DNA of 64,000 nt, from positions 2,728,001 through 2,792,000 of the forward strand of contig NZ_CP085335.1 in assembly GCF_020618475.1 (NCBI RefSeq). The letters run 5' to 3'. A program made the translations under genes and the position numbers. The notes beneath the pieces were generated by a model, which saw only the letters and a program-made list of their open reading frames with translations, searched no databases and was not told the origin of the DNA. Of the stretch, positions 8,474-16,520 are shown in pieces. The stretch is from Haladaptatus halobius (lineage in GTDB: Archaea > Halobacteriota > Halobacteria > Halobacteriales > Haladaptataceae). Within the stretch, counting starts at the first letter, position 1. Each line of letters begins with the position of its first letter.

Positions 8474-9327
8474 AGCGCTTCCCGAATCAGGCGATTCAGT
8501 CGCGGTCGGATGCCGACCTCCCGACGGGTGATGATGACGGTGGTGTTCGCCCGCCTGCCCACCGTCTGCGGCACGGTTCCGACCAGCTGTCGCCGGAGCA
8601 CCCCCCGACGGGTCGAGCCGAGGACGGTAACGTCGTGTTTCGACGCTTCCGCGACGACCGTTTCCGTGACGCTTCCGGTTCGAACGTCCGTCTCGACTCG
8701 CGCGGGTGGCACCCGATTCACGACGCCGGCGAGGAGGCGCTCGGCTTCGTCGCGGTCGTCGGCGGCGACCCGGAGAAGGCGGACGCGAGCGCCGTTCGCC
8801 AGTGCGATGGCGCGGGCCACGTCCGCCGCGAGCTCTGCGTGCGGCCCCTCCGCGACCGGGACGAGGATCGAATCGACGCCGTCCGCGGGGCCGATCTTCT
8901 CCACGAGCACGTCGCAGGGAGCGCGTGCGACGAGCCGGTCGACGTTAGTTCCGAGGACGAATTCGCTCGGACGGTCGCGATCGTGCCACCCGACGACGAG
9001 CGCGTCGCAGTCGAACTCGACCACGGCGTCCGTGAGCGCCCGCGCCACGTCGTGGGAGACGAGCAACTGACCGCTGACGGGGACGGTTCCGCGGGCAGTT
9101 TCGACCACTCGATCGAGAATCTCCCGTCGCTCGCCGCCGAACTCGCGGATGATGACCTCGTCGGTGAAGAGTGCGAATGGCGACTCACGTTCGGTGACGA
9201 CGACGCTGAACACCAGCACCTCGCCGTGTTGTTCCCGTGCGAGGTCGACCGCGGTGCGGGTCAACTGCGGAGCGTTGGTCGGGTGGCCCACTGCGACCGC
9301 GACGCGATACGCATTCGATCTCCCCAT
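8470..9327 (-). CDS. Tandem universal stress (UspA) domain protein
   Basis: A 285-residue protein of two Usp folds (about residues 7-140 and 150-270). The second half ends with an ATP-binding-type stretch, VTVLGSTRRGVLRRQLVGTV followed by a TTVIITRR strand. The first domain has VAVAVGHPTNAPQL and a middle ALVVGWHDRDRPSEFVLG segment that plays the same role. Usp proteins bind ATP/AMP and regulate partners. It is the first gene of a two-gene operon with the PiT-like permease, overlapping it by four bases, so that permease is the likeliest partner. Confidence 0.88.
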   Translation of the reverse strand: MGRSNAYRVAVAVGHPTNAPQLTRTAVDLAREQHGEVLVFSVVVTERESPFALFTDEVIIREFGGERREILDRVVETARGTVPVSGQLLVSHDVARALTDAVVEFDCDALVVGWHDRDRPSEFVLGTNVDRLVARAPCDVLVEKIGPADGVDSILVPVAEGPHAELAADVARAIALANGARVRLLRVAADDRDEAERLLAGVVNRVPPARVETDVRTGSVTETVVAEASKHDVTVLGSTRRGVLRRQLVGTVPQTVGRRANTTVIITRREVGIRPRLNRLIREAL

Positions 9328-9545
9328 TCACGAGGGTTAGGGTCGCCACGAGCAAAAGAATTGACGTTTTACTGGTTTTCGTTCCGCGAGTCGCGTTCGA
9401 AACTATGAACCGAACGAATCGCTGGCTTCTCGGCGCACCGGGCCTCCTATCGTCAGCGTCGGTTTCGCCGGGATGCGAACCGGCGGGAAACGACCGTCGG
9501 GAAGGCCATCGTTTCAGGTGGAGATGGCTCGCGGGGCGAGCGTGA

Positions 9546-10136
9546 CTACTCCACTTTCGAAAAGTCGGTATCGACGTTGCCGTCCCTGTCCAGGTCGACG
9601 ACGGCGTCGAACAGGCCGAGGAACCGCTCGATCTGTTCTTCGTCGTGGACGCCCTTCGAGAGGTGAAAGAGGCCGACCGCATCGTGTTCTTCGAGCAGAT
9701 CGAGCACCTGCAGTACTGCATCGTACACGCGCTGTTCGTCCGCGTAGTACGCCATCTCGGTGATGGAGTCGAAACTGATTCGTCGTTTTCCGTCGGTCTC
9801 GGAGAGGAATTGCTCGGTTACCCCGAGGATGCCTTCGAGGTCGTCCGGCGCGGAGACGTAGTGAACGTCGTCGGTGTTCCGGCGGGAGTAGCCGCGTTCG
9901 ATGCTCAGCGTGTCGAGGATGTCGGCTTTGCGCTCATCCACGTCATAGTGGTCGAGTTTCTGCTTCACCTCGCGGGCCGTCGTGCGGGTCGAGATGACGA
10001 GAAAGCGGTCGGTGTCGGTCTTCAGAAAGTCGGTGTCGATTCGATCCGTCTCCCCGGTGCTCGGATGCAAGAGAAGTATGCCAGTGCCACCCGGAATCGT
10101 ATCCGGCGTGTTTTCGACGGCGAGTCGATACTCCAT
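9546..10136 (-). CDS. Degenerate RecA/KaiC-like haloarchaeal protein, function unknown
   Basis: A 196-residue cytoplasmic protein. The N-terminus PGGTGILLLHPSTGETDRID sits where KaiC/RecA-like ATPases carry their first strand and P-loop, but no GKT is left, so nucleotide binding is doubtful. Later strands FLVISTRTTAREV, RRISFDSITEMAYYADEQRV and AVGLFHLSKGVHDEEQIERF follow the KaiC-fold order (strand, Walker B-like DS, sensor). Similar proteins are common in haloarchaea and sometimes occur in signalling contexts, but no function is known to me. It is followed by an ORB-like sequence at 9508-9527. Confidence 0.7.
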   Translation of the reverse strand: MEYRLAVENTPDTIPGGTGILLLHPSTGETDRIDTDFLKTDTDRFLVISTRTTAREVKQKLDHYDVDERKADILDTLSIERGYSRRNTDDVHYVSAPDDLEGILGVTEQFLSETDGKRRISFDSITEMAYYADEQRVYDAVLQVLDLLEEHDAVGLFHLSKGVHDEEQIERFLGLFDAVVDLDRDGNVDTDFSKVE

Positions 10137-10184
10137 ACCGTCCGGTAACCAGTGGCATCGACTTAAAATATACGGGATTCGGGG

Positions 10185-10625
10185 TCAGAAGACGCTGTCG
10201 GCGGTGGCCGCGCCGACGACGCTGAAGATGGCACCGACGCTGATAGCTTTGAGCGTCGTCGCCAACACCTTTCCGGACGCCTCTCCATCGAGCAGGCCGT
10301 CGCCGAGGAACGTCTCCGGCGCGGCGAATATCGTGGCGAGGACGGCCACCGAGCCGAACGCGACGCCCATCAGCGAGATAAACCGCGTGGGGATGCCCGC
10401 CACCTCGGCTTCTCGGTCGGGGTCGCGTTCGTGATCCGCCTTGTAGAGCGCGCTGTAACCGATGGCGAAGACGATACAGACGGTCACCAGCGCATGGACG
10501 ACGCTCATGTTCGTCGCCAATACCCAGACCTCCTCGGTGACGACGAACGGACCGGCGAGGAGGAAGCCACCGACGACCTGCTGGGCGGTGTCGGCGAGGG
10601 CGAATCGCTTTTTCGAACCGACCAT
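10185..10625 (-). CDS. DUF2391 family integral membrane protein
   Basis: A 146-residue protein with four predicted membrane helices. It begins MVGSKKRFALADTAQQVVGGFLLAGPFVVTEEVW, which is characteristic of the DUF2391 family of halobacterial membrane proteins. A short polar loop with KADHERDPDREAE lies between helices 2 and 3. The start at 10625 was chosen because it coincides with the family N-terminus; the in-frame upstream extension is Arg/Pro-rich and lies opposite the leader of the methyltransferase gene. The gene is divergent from that methyltransferase (10707). Function unknown. Confidence 0.85.
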   Translation of the reverse strand: MVGSKKRFALADTAQQVVGGFLLAGPFVVTEEVWVLATNMSVVHALVTVCIVFAIGYSALYKADHERDPDREAEVAGIPTRFISLMGVAFGSVAVLATIFAAPETFLGDGLLDGEASGKVLATTLKAISVGAIFSVVGAATADSVF

Positions 10626-10706
10626 ACCCGCGAAGAAGAACCGAGGGAATGTAAAGCCCTCGCGCGTTTCGAGGGGGTTTTGTCTCCGGCGTCCATCCTC
10701 CCGTCC

Positions 10707-11387
10707 ATGAGCGTCCGCGAGGAATTCGACGATTGGGCGACGGATGGCCGCGATAAGGGAATGGAGGAACGTCACTGGCACACCGCGAAGTACGTGCTCG
10801 CCCGGATGCCGGTCGAAGCAGGCGACACCGTCCTCGATTTAGGGTCGGGCAGCGGCTACGCCGGGCGGGCGCTCCGCGACGCGAACGATGCGGGGCGAGT
10901 GTACGGACTGGACGGGTCGCCCGAGATGGCGCGCAACGCGCGCGGATACACCGACGATTCGTGTGTCGCGTACCTCGTCGGCGACTTCGACCACCTCCCG
11001 TTCGTGGACGACAGCGTCGACCACGCCTTCACAATGGAGGCGTTCTACTACGCGACCGACCCCCACGAGACGCTCCGCGAACTCCGGCGTATCCTCCGGC
11101 CCGGCGGCACGTTCTTCTGCGCAGTCAACTACTATGAGGAGAACGTCCACTCCCACGCGTGGCAGGAGAACATCTCGGTCGAGATGACGCGCTGGAGCGC
11201 CGAGGAGTACCGCGATGCGTTCCGCGAGGCGGGGCTGTACGTCGCCGAGCAGGACAACATTCCGGACCGCGAGACGGAGATTCCCGACGAAACGGCGTTC
11301 CCGACCGACAACTGGGACAGCCGCGAGAAGATGGTCGAACGATACCGCGAATTCGGCACCCTGCTGACGGTCGGCGTCGCTCCGTGA
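10707..11387 (+). CDS. Class I SAM-dependent methyltransferase
   Basis: A 226-residue Rossmann-fold methyltransferase (Methyltransf_11 type). The SAM-binding motif I is VLDLGSGSGYAGRAL, followed by VYGLDGSPEMARNA (acidic residue that binds the ribose), GDFDHLPFVDDSVDHAFTMEAFYY (motifs II-III) and LRRILRPGGTFFCAVNYY (motif IV). The C-terminal third (HSHAWQENISVEMTRWSAEEYRDAF) is a substrate lid with no membrane segment. The ATG at 10707 gives MSVREEFDDWATDGRD; earlier in-frame codons overlap the divergent DUF2391 gene. Substrate is unknown. Confidence 0.9.
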   Translation: MSVREEFDDWATDGRDKGMEERHWHTAKYVLARMPVEAGDTVLDLGSGSGYAGRALRDANDAGRVYGLDGSPEMARNARGYTDDSCVAYLVGDFDHLPFVDDSVDHAFTMEAFYYATDPHETLRELRRILRPGGTFFCAVNYYEENVHSHAWQENISVEMTRWSAEEYRDAFREAGLYVAEQDNIPDRETEIPDETAFPTDNWDSREKMVERYREFGTLLTVGVAP

Positions 11388-11440
11388 GTGCCTTGCGACC
11401 GTCGGCGTCCCGTTGCGAAAACGTTCCGTCTCTCCCCGAA

Positions 11441-11459
11441 CCCCTTCATTTCGAGTGGA
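11441..11459 (+). repeat. ORB-like element (CCCCTTCATTTCGAGTGGA)
   Basis: This matches the origin elements at 21455 and 21936 in 16 or more positions. It lies 54 bases after the methyltransferase stop and before the convergent stop at 11531. No origin gene is adjacent, so an initiator-binding role is unproven. Confidence 0.6.
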
Positions 11460-11530
11460 TCGAGAGGAAAATACCTGCACTATCTGAACCCGAAGACGTT
11501 CGAGATAGCTGTCTTAGAAGCCCATAGACG

Positions 11531-11800
11531 CTAGAAATCCTGCGGAACGTCGGAGGTGTCGCGGGCAGCGTGGACGAAGCCCTCGGCGATTATCCAGAGA
11601 CCCTTGGCGACCAACAGCAGCGCGTAGTAGAGCGCGGGGAGTAAGACGACAAGGTAGAGGCCAAGACCGACGACGGTGCCGACTGGATTGCCGCCGAAGG
11701 AGGCGAAGAGAGCACCGCTGACCAGATTCGCCGCGATAACGAGGACGGCGGCGATGAAGAACTGGCGGGTGGCATGGCGGACGTACTCGTCACGATTCAT
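11531..11800 (-). CDS. Small membrane protein with two helices
   Basis: An 89-residue protein starting MNRDEYVRHATRQFFIAAVL with two strongly hydrophobic segments (about residues 13-35 and 42-70) and a short polar tail RDTSDVPQDF. The Met at 11800 is chosen because the upstream in-frame stretch is Arg-rich and unlike a membrane protein N-terminus. It is convergent with the methyltransferase gene. I do not recognise the family. Confidence 0.6.
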   Translation of the reverse strand: MNRDEYVRHATRQFFIAAVLVIAANLVSGALFASFGGNPVGTVVGLGLYLVVLLPALYYALLLVAKGLWIIAEGFVHAARDTSDVPQDF

Positions 11801-12032
11801 ACGGGCAACGTGGCGAGGCGAAACATCAATCCGCCGATTCTTCGACGCCCGTCGTTCGTCCGGTCTTCGAAGTACTGGCAACAGCGTTTCTATCTCACAC
11901 TCGCGCCGTCACCGACGAACGTCGACCGACCCGTGAACCGCCTCGGAGTCAAGCCCCGGAGCACTCTCCTCGACCGACCGGTAAAAACCGTCTTCGAGAC
12001 GAAATGAGACGTAAGAAAGCGCGGTTCCGGAG

Positions 12033-12041
12033 GATTTAACC
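12033..12041 (+). promoter_or_regulatory. TATA-box of mdh
   Basis: GATTTAACC lies 27-35 bases ahead of the mdh ATG at 12068, with CG-rich sequence upstream that could hold the BRE. The spacing predicts a leaderless or nearly leaderless mRNA. Confidence 0.5.
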
Positions 12042-12067
12042 AAACCGCAGGGCCTCTTTCGAGTGAT

Positions 12068-12982
12068 ATGGCGAAAGTTAGCGTAGTCGGCGCGGCTGGC
12101 ACCGTCGGGGCCGCCGCAGGCTACAACATCGCACTGCGTGGCGTCGCAGACGAACTCGTCTTCGTGGACATTCCGGACAAGGAAGACGACACCATCGGAC
12201 AAGCCGCGGACGTGAACCACGGGGCCGCATACGACTCCAACACGGTCGTCCGGCAGGGCACCTACGAGGACAGCGCCGGCTCCGACGTGGTCGTCATCAC
12301 CGCCGGAATCCCGCGCCAGCCGGGGCAGACGCGCATCGACCTCGCGGGCGACAACGCGCCCATCATGGAGGACATCGGCTCCTCCATCGCGGAGCACAAC
12401 GACGATTTCGTGACCATCACCACCTCGAACCCGGTCGATCTGCTCAACCGCCACCTCTATGAGACGGGCGACCGAGCGCGGGAGAAAGTCATCGGCTTCG
12501 GCGGCCGCCTCGACAGCGCCCGGTTCCGCTACGTCCTGAGCCAGCGATTCGACGCGCCGGTTCAAAACGTCGAAGCGACCATCATGGGCGAGCACGGCGA
12601 CGCGCAGGTTCCGGTCTTTTCCAAAGTGCGCGTGAACGGCACCGACCCCGAGTTCACGGACGGCGAGAAGTCGGAGATTCTCGACGAACTCAAGGAAAGC
12701 GCGATGAACGTCATCGAGAAGAAGGGCGCGACCGAGTGGGGCCCGGCGACGGGCGTCGGCCACATGGTCGAGGCCGTCCTGCGCGACACGGGCGAGGTCG
12801 TCCCCGGTTCGGTCAAACTCGACGGCGAGTACGGCCACGACGACGTCGCGCTCGGCGTTCCGGTCAAACTCGGCGAGAACGGCGTCGAGGAGATCGTCGA
12901 GTGGAATCTGACCGAGTTCGAGCGCGAACAGCTCGGCGAGGCGGCGGATAAGCTCGCGGAGCAGTACGAGAAGATAGAGTAA
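12068..12982 (+). CDS. mdh: Malate dehydrogenase
   Basis: NAD-dependent oxidation of malate to oxaloacetate in the citric acid cycle. The 304-residue product equals the length of the well studied haloarchaeal enzyme and is of the LDH-like MDH class. Seen are the dinucleotide fold [36 protein letters not shown] with the substrate Arg, the [15 protein letters not shown] loop, [14 protein letters not shown] and the catalytic His in [14 protein letters not shown]. Strong acidity of the surface helices fits a halophilic tetramer. It stands alone behind its own TATA box. Citrate synthase of the same cycle is at 56398-57537. Confidence 0.97.
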   Translation: MAKVSVVGAAGTVGAAAGYNIALRGVADELVFVDIPDKEDDTIGQAADVNHGAAYDSNTVVRQGTYEDSAGSDVVVITAGIPRQPGQTRIDLAGDNAPIMEDIGSSIAEHNDDFVTITTSNPVDLLNRHLYETGDRAREKVIGFGGRLDSARFRYVLSQRFDAPVQNVEATIMGEHGDAQVPVFSKVRVNGTDPEFTDGEKSEILDELKESAMNVIEKKGATEWGPATGVGHMVEAVLRDTGEVVPGSVKLDGEYGHDDVALGVPVKLGENGVEEIVEWNLTEFEREQLGEAADKLAEQYEKIE

Positions 12983-13109
12983 GCGAGTCTCGCGACGGTT
13001 CCGAGTTTCTTCGTTTCGAGATACAATACTTCGTCTTCCGATAGCGAGCGAAACCCTTCTCGCATCGTTCGGTCCGACGGCGTCGAAAAGTCACGTCTTC
13101 GGTCTCGTT

Positions 13110-13769
13110 TCACCGCCCATCCGCCAACCGCGCGCCGATTCGGTCGGGTAAACCGGCTTCTCGCACCGCTTCCTGCACTACTTCGACATCGTACTCGACG
13201 CGGTGCTCCTCAACCGCGAGAGACGAGAGATCGAGGATGGCGTAGGCCGCGCGAGGATCTCTGTCTCGCGGCTGGCCAACGCTACCCGGATTCAACACCA
13301 CACCCTCGTCGTACGATTCGTGGTGCTGGACGTGCGTGTGGCCCATCACCAGCGCGTCCTCGTCGCCCAGTAGCTCCGGCCCGAACTCCTCCGGGTAGGT
13401 GTAGTGGTCGGGGTCGTCCGGGTGGCCGTGGACGATTCGTACCCGTTCGCTGCAGGCCTTTGCGCTGGCGGGACGATTCGCCAACCACTCGCGCTGTAGG
13501 TCGTTCAGTTCGTCGCGAGCGTACTCGACGCCGGCACTCGCCATGCTGTTGAACCCGAACGTCGTATCGGAGACCACCGCCCGGTCGTGGTTGCCCATCA
13601 CGCTCACCGTTACGCGGTCGCGGAGCACCTCAACGCACTCCGCGGGCCACGGGTTGTAGCCGACCACATCGCCGGCGCAGAGCAGCGCGTCGACCGGCGG
13701 CATGTCGTCGAGCACGGCGTCGAGTGCGACGCGATTCGCGTGAACGTCCGAGATAACGCCGACTTTCAT
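13110..13769 (-). CDS. Metallophosphoesterase (YfcE/MJ0936-like)
   Basis: A 219-residue calcineurin-fold phosphoesterase. Metal-ligand motifs appear in order: ISDVHAN (DxH), CAGDVVGYN (GDxxG), GNHDRAVV (GNHD), RIVHGHPDD and GHTHVQHHESYD (GHxH). Family members hydrolyse phosphodiesters in vitro; the natural substrate here is unknown. The Met at 13769 (MKVGVISDVHAN) is the standard start directly before the first motif. The gene lies 25 bases downstream of purO on the same strand and is probably co-transcribed with it. Confidence 0.9.
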   Translation of the reverse strand: MKVGVISDVHANRVALDAVLDDMPPVDALLCAGDVVGYNPWPAECVEVLRDRVTVSVMGNHDRAVVSDTTFGFNSMASAGVEYARDELNDLQREWLANRPASAKACSERVRIVHGHPDDPDHYTYPEEFGPELLGDEDALVMGHTHVQHHESYDEGVVLNPGSVGQPRDRDPRAAYAILDLSSLAVEEHRVEYDVEVVQEAVREAGLPDRIGARLADGR

Positions 13770-13794
13770 GCCCGGGGATACGACTTCCGCGGAC

Positions 13795-14415
13795 TTAATT
13801 CCCGTTTTCGACGGCGAGTTCGAACCCCGCGCCCCCGTCCTCGGCGGTTCGCGCGACGCCGACCGCACAGACCGGATGTTCGAAGTCGAGGTCGTAAACC
13901 GCACTCGCGGCCTCCTCCGCACGTCTCATCCTGTCCGCACTCGTTGCTTCGTCCGCGCTCGCCGCCGCGAAGTCGAACGGTTCGGGAGTGTCTTGCTCGT
14001 AGGTTGCCACGAGCGTCGGTTCCGTGACCTCCTCCACCAACAGGGCGTCTCGGCGGACGATGCCGACGTACGACTCATCGCCCACGGTGCCCGCGATTCG
14101 GGGCGTATCGTAGTCGTCCTTCTCGTAGTCCAGCGCGAGCAGGGTCTCCGCGAGCGCGTCCCGTGCTGGATAGCCGAGTTCGAGCTTTTCGGCGATGGGG
14201 TCGACCTGCGAGCCGTTGCCGACGATGGCGTTGTCGCCAGCGATACGGACGCAGTTGTAGGCGATGTAAGGGTTGTCCGTCTCCGGCGCGTCCTCGGTCG
14301 GCGCGACGGTGACGGTGTCGCCGCGAGCGACTGCTTTGCGGTTCGGGAACGAGCGCGAGGAGACGCGGTAGGCTCCGATTTCAGGGCCGATCACGATGAA
14401 TCGTCCGACGTACAT
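13795..14415 (-). CDS. purO: IMP cyclohydrolase, archaeal type
   Basis: Last step of purine synthesis, closing FAICAR to IMP; archaea use this stand-alone PurO instead of the PurH domain. The 206-residue product starts [28 protein letters not shown], the family signature at the N-terminus, and contains [11 protein letters not shown] and a GNGSQVDPI segment typical of the Ntn-hydrolase-like fold. The chosen Met (14415) matches family starts; the upstream in-frame sequence includes the antisense of the tRNA region and is rejected. The metallophosphoesterase gene follows after 25 bases. Confidence 0.93.
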   Translation of the reverse strand: MYVGRFIVIGPEIGAYRVSSRSFPNRKAVARGDTVTVAPTEDAPETDNPYIAYNCVRIAGDNAIVGNGSQVDPIAEKLELGYPARDALAETLLALDYEKDDYDTPRIAGTVGDESYVGIVRRDALLVEEVTEPTLVATYEQDTPEPFDFAAASADEATSADRMRRAEEAASAVYDLDFEHPVCAVGVARTAEDGGAGFELAVENGN

Positions 14416-14548
14416 ACACGACTGTGCGCAATTGAGGTGGAAATAGATGCTGGTTTGTGCATGGTTACGGGATGTCTCGGAGTAACATGCGCGGTCGAAA
14501 CGCGCAACGCTTACAAGCAAGCGGGCAATAGGGAGTGTTGCTGCAAGC

Positions 14549-14621
14549 AGTCCCATGGGGTAGTGGCCAATCCTGTTGCCTTCTGGGGGCAACGACCGCG
14601 GTTCGAATCCGTGTGGGACTA
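14549..14621 (+). tRNA. tRNA-Gln (anticodon CTG)
   Basis: A complete cloverleaf can be drawn. The acceptor stem AGTCCCA pairs perfectly with TGGGACT and the discriminator is A at 14621. The D arm contains GGGGTAGTGGCCAATCC. The anticodon stem TTGCC/GGCAA has the loop TTCTGGG, so the anticodon is CTG (Gln, CAG). The T arm CGCGG-TTCGAAT-CCGTG has one G-T pair. No CCA is encoded and no intron is seen. A TATA-like TTACAAG lies about 40 bases upstream. No direct repeat of the 3' end was noticed nearby, so there is no sign of an integrated element. Confidence 0.95.
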
Positions 14622-14709
14622 TTCTTCGATTTTTGTCGGTGAACGTTTGATGTCAATTTTCCACCACTCCGCCCAGAAGAACGAAATCCCACGAATATAA
14701 CCATCCCGT

Positions 14710-15486
14710 ATGCCGAGTGAACTAAGCGGAAAGACCGCCATCGTCACCGGATCGAGCAGCGGTATCGGAAAGGGAATCGCACGCGAGTTCGCACAACGAG
14801 GGGTAAATGTCGTTCTGAATTCGCGGTCTCATGAACGGGCGGTGAACGCGGCGGACGACATCGACGCCGAGGCAGGAACCGTACTACCAGTCGAGGGGGA
14901 CGTGACCGACTACGAGTCGGTTCGGGCGTTGGTCGACGCCACCGTCGAGAAGTTCGGGTCGCTGGACGTCATGGTTAACAATGCGGGAATCAACATTCGA
15001 GGGCCCGCGGAGGAGATAACCCCCGAAGACTGGCAGACGGTGATAGACGTGAATCTGACCGGAACGTTCTACGGGGCGCAACTAGCCGGAAAGCGGATGA
15101 TCGAGCAGGGTTCCGGGGGCCACATAGTCAACATATCGAGCATGATGGGCGAACAGGGACAGACGGGACGAACGCCCTACAACACGTCAAAAGGCGGCGT
15201 GAACAATCTCACGCGGTGTCTCGCGGTGGAGTGGGCCGAACACGACATCCACGTCAACGCCATCGCGCCCGGTTACATCCGAACTGAGATGGTAGACGAA
15301 GCACAGGATCAGATCGGGTTCGACGAGGACGACATCGTCGATAGGACGCCGCTCGGTCGGTTCGGTTCCGTGGAGGAGATCGCAAACTGTGCGCGTTTCC
15401 TCGCCGAAGGAGAACACTTCATGACGGGCGAAGTCCTCCACGCTGACGGCGGCTGGCTCGCGTTCGGGTGGGGGAGTCGGTCGTGA
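14710..15486 (+). CDS. Short-chain dehydrogenase/reductase
   Basis: A 258-residue classical SDR. The cofactor motif is TGSSSGIGKGIA (TGxxxGIG), followed by NNAGINIRG, a catalytic Ser in NISSMMGEQ and YNTSKGGVNNL (YxxxK). The C-terminal substrate region includes NAIAPGYIRTEM and GEVLHADGGW. The closest general resemblance is to 3-oxoacyl-ACP reductase/gluconate dehydrogenase-like SDRs that act on sugars or acyl chains, but the substrate cannot be told from the sequence. The gene is monocistronic, between tRNA-Gln and a convergent DUF5789 gene. Confidence 0.88.
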   Translation: MPSELSGKTAIVTGSSSGIGKGIAREFAQRGVNVVLNSRSHERAVNAADDIDAEAGTVLPVEGDVTDYESVRALVDATVEKFGSLDVMVNNAGINIRGPAEEITPEDWQTVIDVNLTGTFYGAQLAGKRMIEQGSGGHIVNISSMMGEQGQTGRTPYNTSKGGVNNLTRCLAVEWAEHDIHVNAIAPGYIRTEMVDEAQDQIGFDEDDIVDRTPLGRFGSVEEIANCARFLAEGEHFMTGEVLHADGGWLAFGWGSRS

Positions 15487-15527
15487 CGCTTTTCCGGAGA
15501 TAACGAAAAGAAACCACCCCTCGCCAA

Positions 15528-15548
15528 CCCCTTCGTTTCAACTGGAAC
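15528..15548 (+). repeat. ORB-like element (CCCCTTCGTTTCAACTGGAAC)
   Basis: A near-perfect copy of the origin element, only one base from the orc-proximal copy at 20741 across its first 18 bases. It occupies the short convergent gap between the SDR stop (15486) and the DUF5789 stop (15558). Confidence 0.65.
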
Positions 15549-15557
15549 CCCCGGTAC

Positions 15558-15938
15558 CTACCGCCCGCTCGTCTCCGACTCCTCGTCTGTTTCGGCGTCG
15601 TCCAACTCGCCTAACGCTCGCTCGTCGTTGTACTCTTCCATCCCGCTCGCCTCGCCGGTTACCTCGTTGTACACCGCTTCGCGGGCTTCGTCCGCGGACT
15701 CGAACCGTTCGTCCACAAGGCGGTCAAAGACGCTCCCCAGCGACTCCGTCTCGTTCGGCAGGTCGAGTTGCTGGTCGCCGTACTCCGTCGCGAGTTCTTC
15801 ACTCGTCGTGGGATACTTGTGCTCGTCGAGCATCTCACCCGCCTGTCCGAGCATATCTTGGACGCTCTCTGCGCGTTCGTGTTGTCGCTCTCGAGCGCTG
15901 TCCATCACGTCCTCGGCGTTGTGGTCGTCTCGGGGCAT
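15558..15938 (-). CDS. DUF5789-like small acidic protein
   Basis: A 126-residue hydrophilic protein, strongly acidic, starting MPRDDHNAEDVMDSARERQ. Predicted mostly helical, with the conserved-looking core HKYPTTSEELATEYGDQQLDLPNETESLGSVFDR in the middle. The Met at 15938 is favoured over an in-frame upstream start because the latter adds a basic, Arg/Gly-rich segment unlike the rest. It resembles the DUF5789 haloarchaeal family. Function unknown; no operon partners. Confidence 0.75.
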   Translation of the reverse strand: MPRDDHNAEDVMDSARERQHERAESVQDMLGQAGEMLDEHKYPTTSEELATEYGDQQLDLPNETESLGSVFDRLVDERFESADEAREAVYNEVTGEASGMEEYNDERALGELDDAETDEESETSGR

Positions 15939-16013
15939 GGACAGACGTACGTTCGGGTTCCGGAAATCCGTACCGGCCCACGCTCCGCGACCACACCTCA
16001 CAGCGATACTTGG

Positions 16014-16520
16014 TCACTTCTCGACTTCGAGCAGGGCGACCCGCTCGCAGACGAGGTCGGTGAGCGCGGCGCTGGTGGCGGCCAACTCCCGCTCCGAGAT
16101 GTCGAAGAACTCGAACACGCGCTCGCAACCCGGTTGGCCGAGCGTCTCGTCGCGTTCGAGGAGATCCGAAACTTCCCCCGCGGCTTGCGCTTCTCGTTCG
16201 TCCTTCCTCCCTTGCTTGCCGTCGATCACGACGACAACCGGCTGTTCGCCCTCCGAGACGCCCATTTTGAGCGCCTGATTTATCTGACGGCGACCCGCGG
16301 CGTACAGCAGAATCTCGACCGCCGGGTCGCGGGCGACGTTTTCCCCGCGGTCGAACGCTCGATTGGCGTGTTCGACCGCCGATTCGAGGTGTTCTCGGCC
16401 GGCCACGTAGCGCGCGTCGAACGCCTGTACCGCACAGTGGAACTCCTCGCCGATGGTTCCGAGTCGAGCGAGAAAGCTATTGAGGTCGGCGATGCTCGCC
16501 CGCCCCTCGACCAGCTTCAT
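16014..16520 (-). CDS. cgi121: KEOPS complex subunit Cgi121
   Basis: Subunit of the KEOPS complex that makes threonylcarbamoyl-adenosine at position 37 of ANN-reading tRNAs; Cgi121 binds the tRNA 3' end and the Bud32 kinase. The 168-residue product shows the family motif [20 protein letters not shown] in the middle and the start [16 protein letters not shown]. Its ATG overlaps the stop of hel308 by four bases, so it is translated with the helicase. This hel308-cgi121 pairing recurs in haloarchaea by my recollection. Confidence 0.88.
   Translation of the reverse strand: MKLVEGRASIADLNSFLARLGTIGEEFHCAVQAFDARYVAGREHLESAVEHANRAFDRGENVARDPAVEILLYAAGRRQINQALKMGVSEGEQPVVVVIDGKQGRKDEREAQAAGEVSDLLERDETLGQPGCERVFEFFDISERELAATSAALTDLVCERVALLEVEK

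Noticed and set aside
9404..9545. A 46-codon frame MNRTNRWLLG... upstream of the RecA-like gene
   Set aside because: Looks lipoprotein-like for a few residues only, then turns Trp/Arg-rich; contains the ORB-like word and ends at the neighbouring stop.
14549..14621. tRNA-Gln as an integration site of a mobile element
   Set aside because: No repeat of the tRNA 3' end and no integrase gene in the flanking 10 kb.
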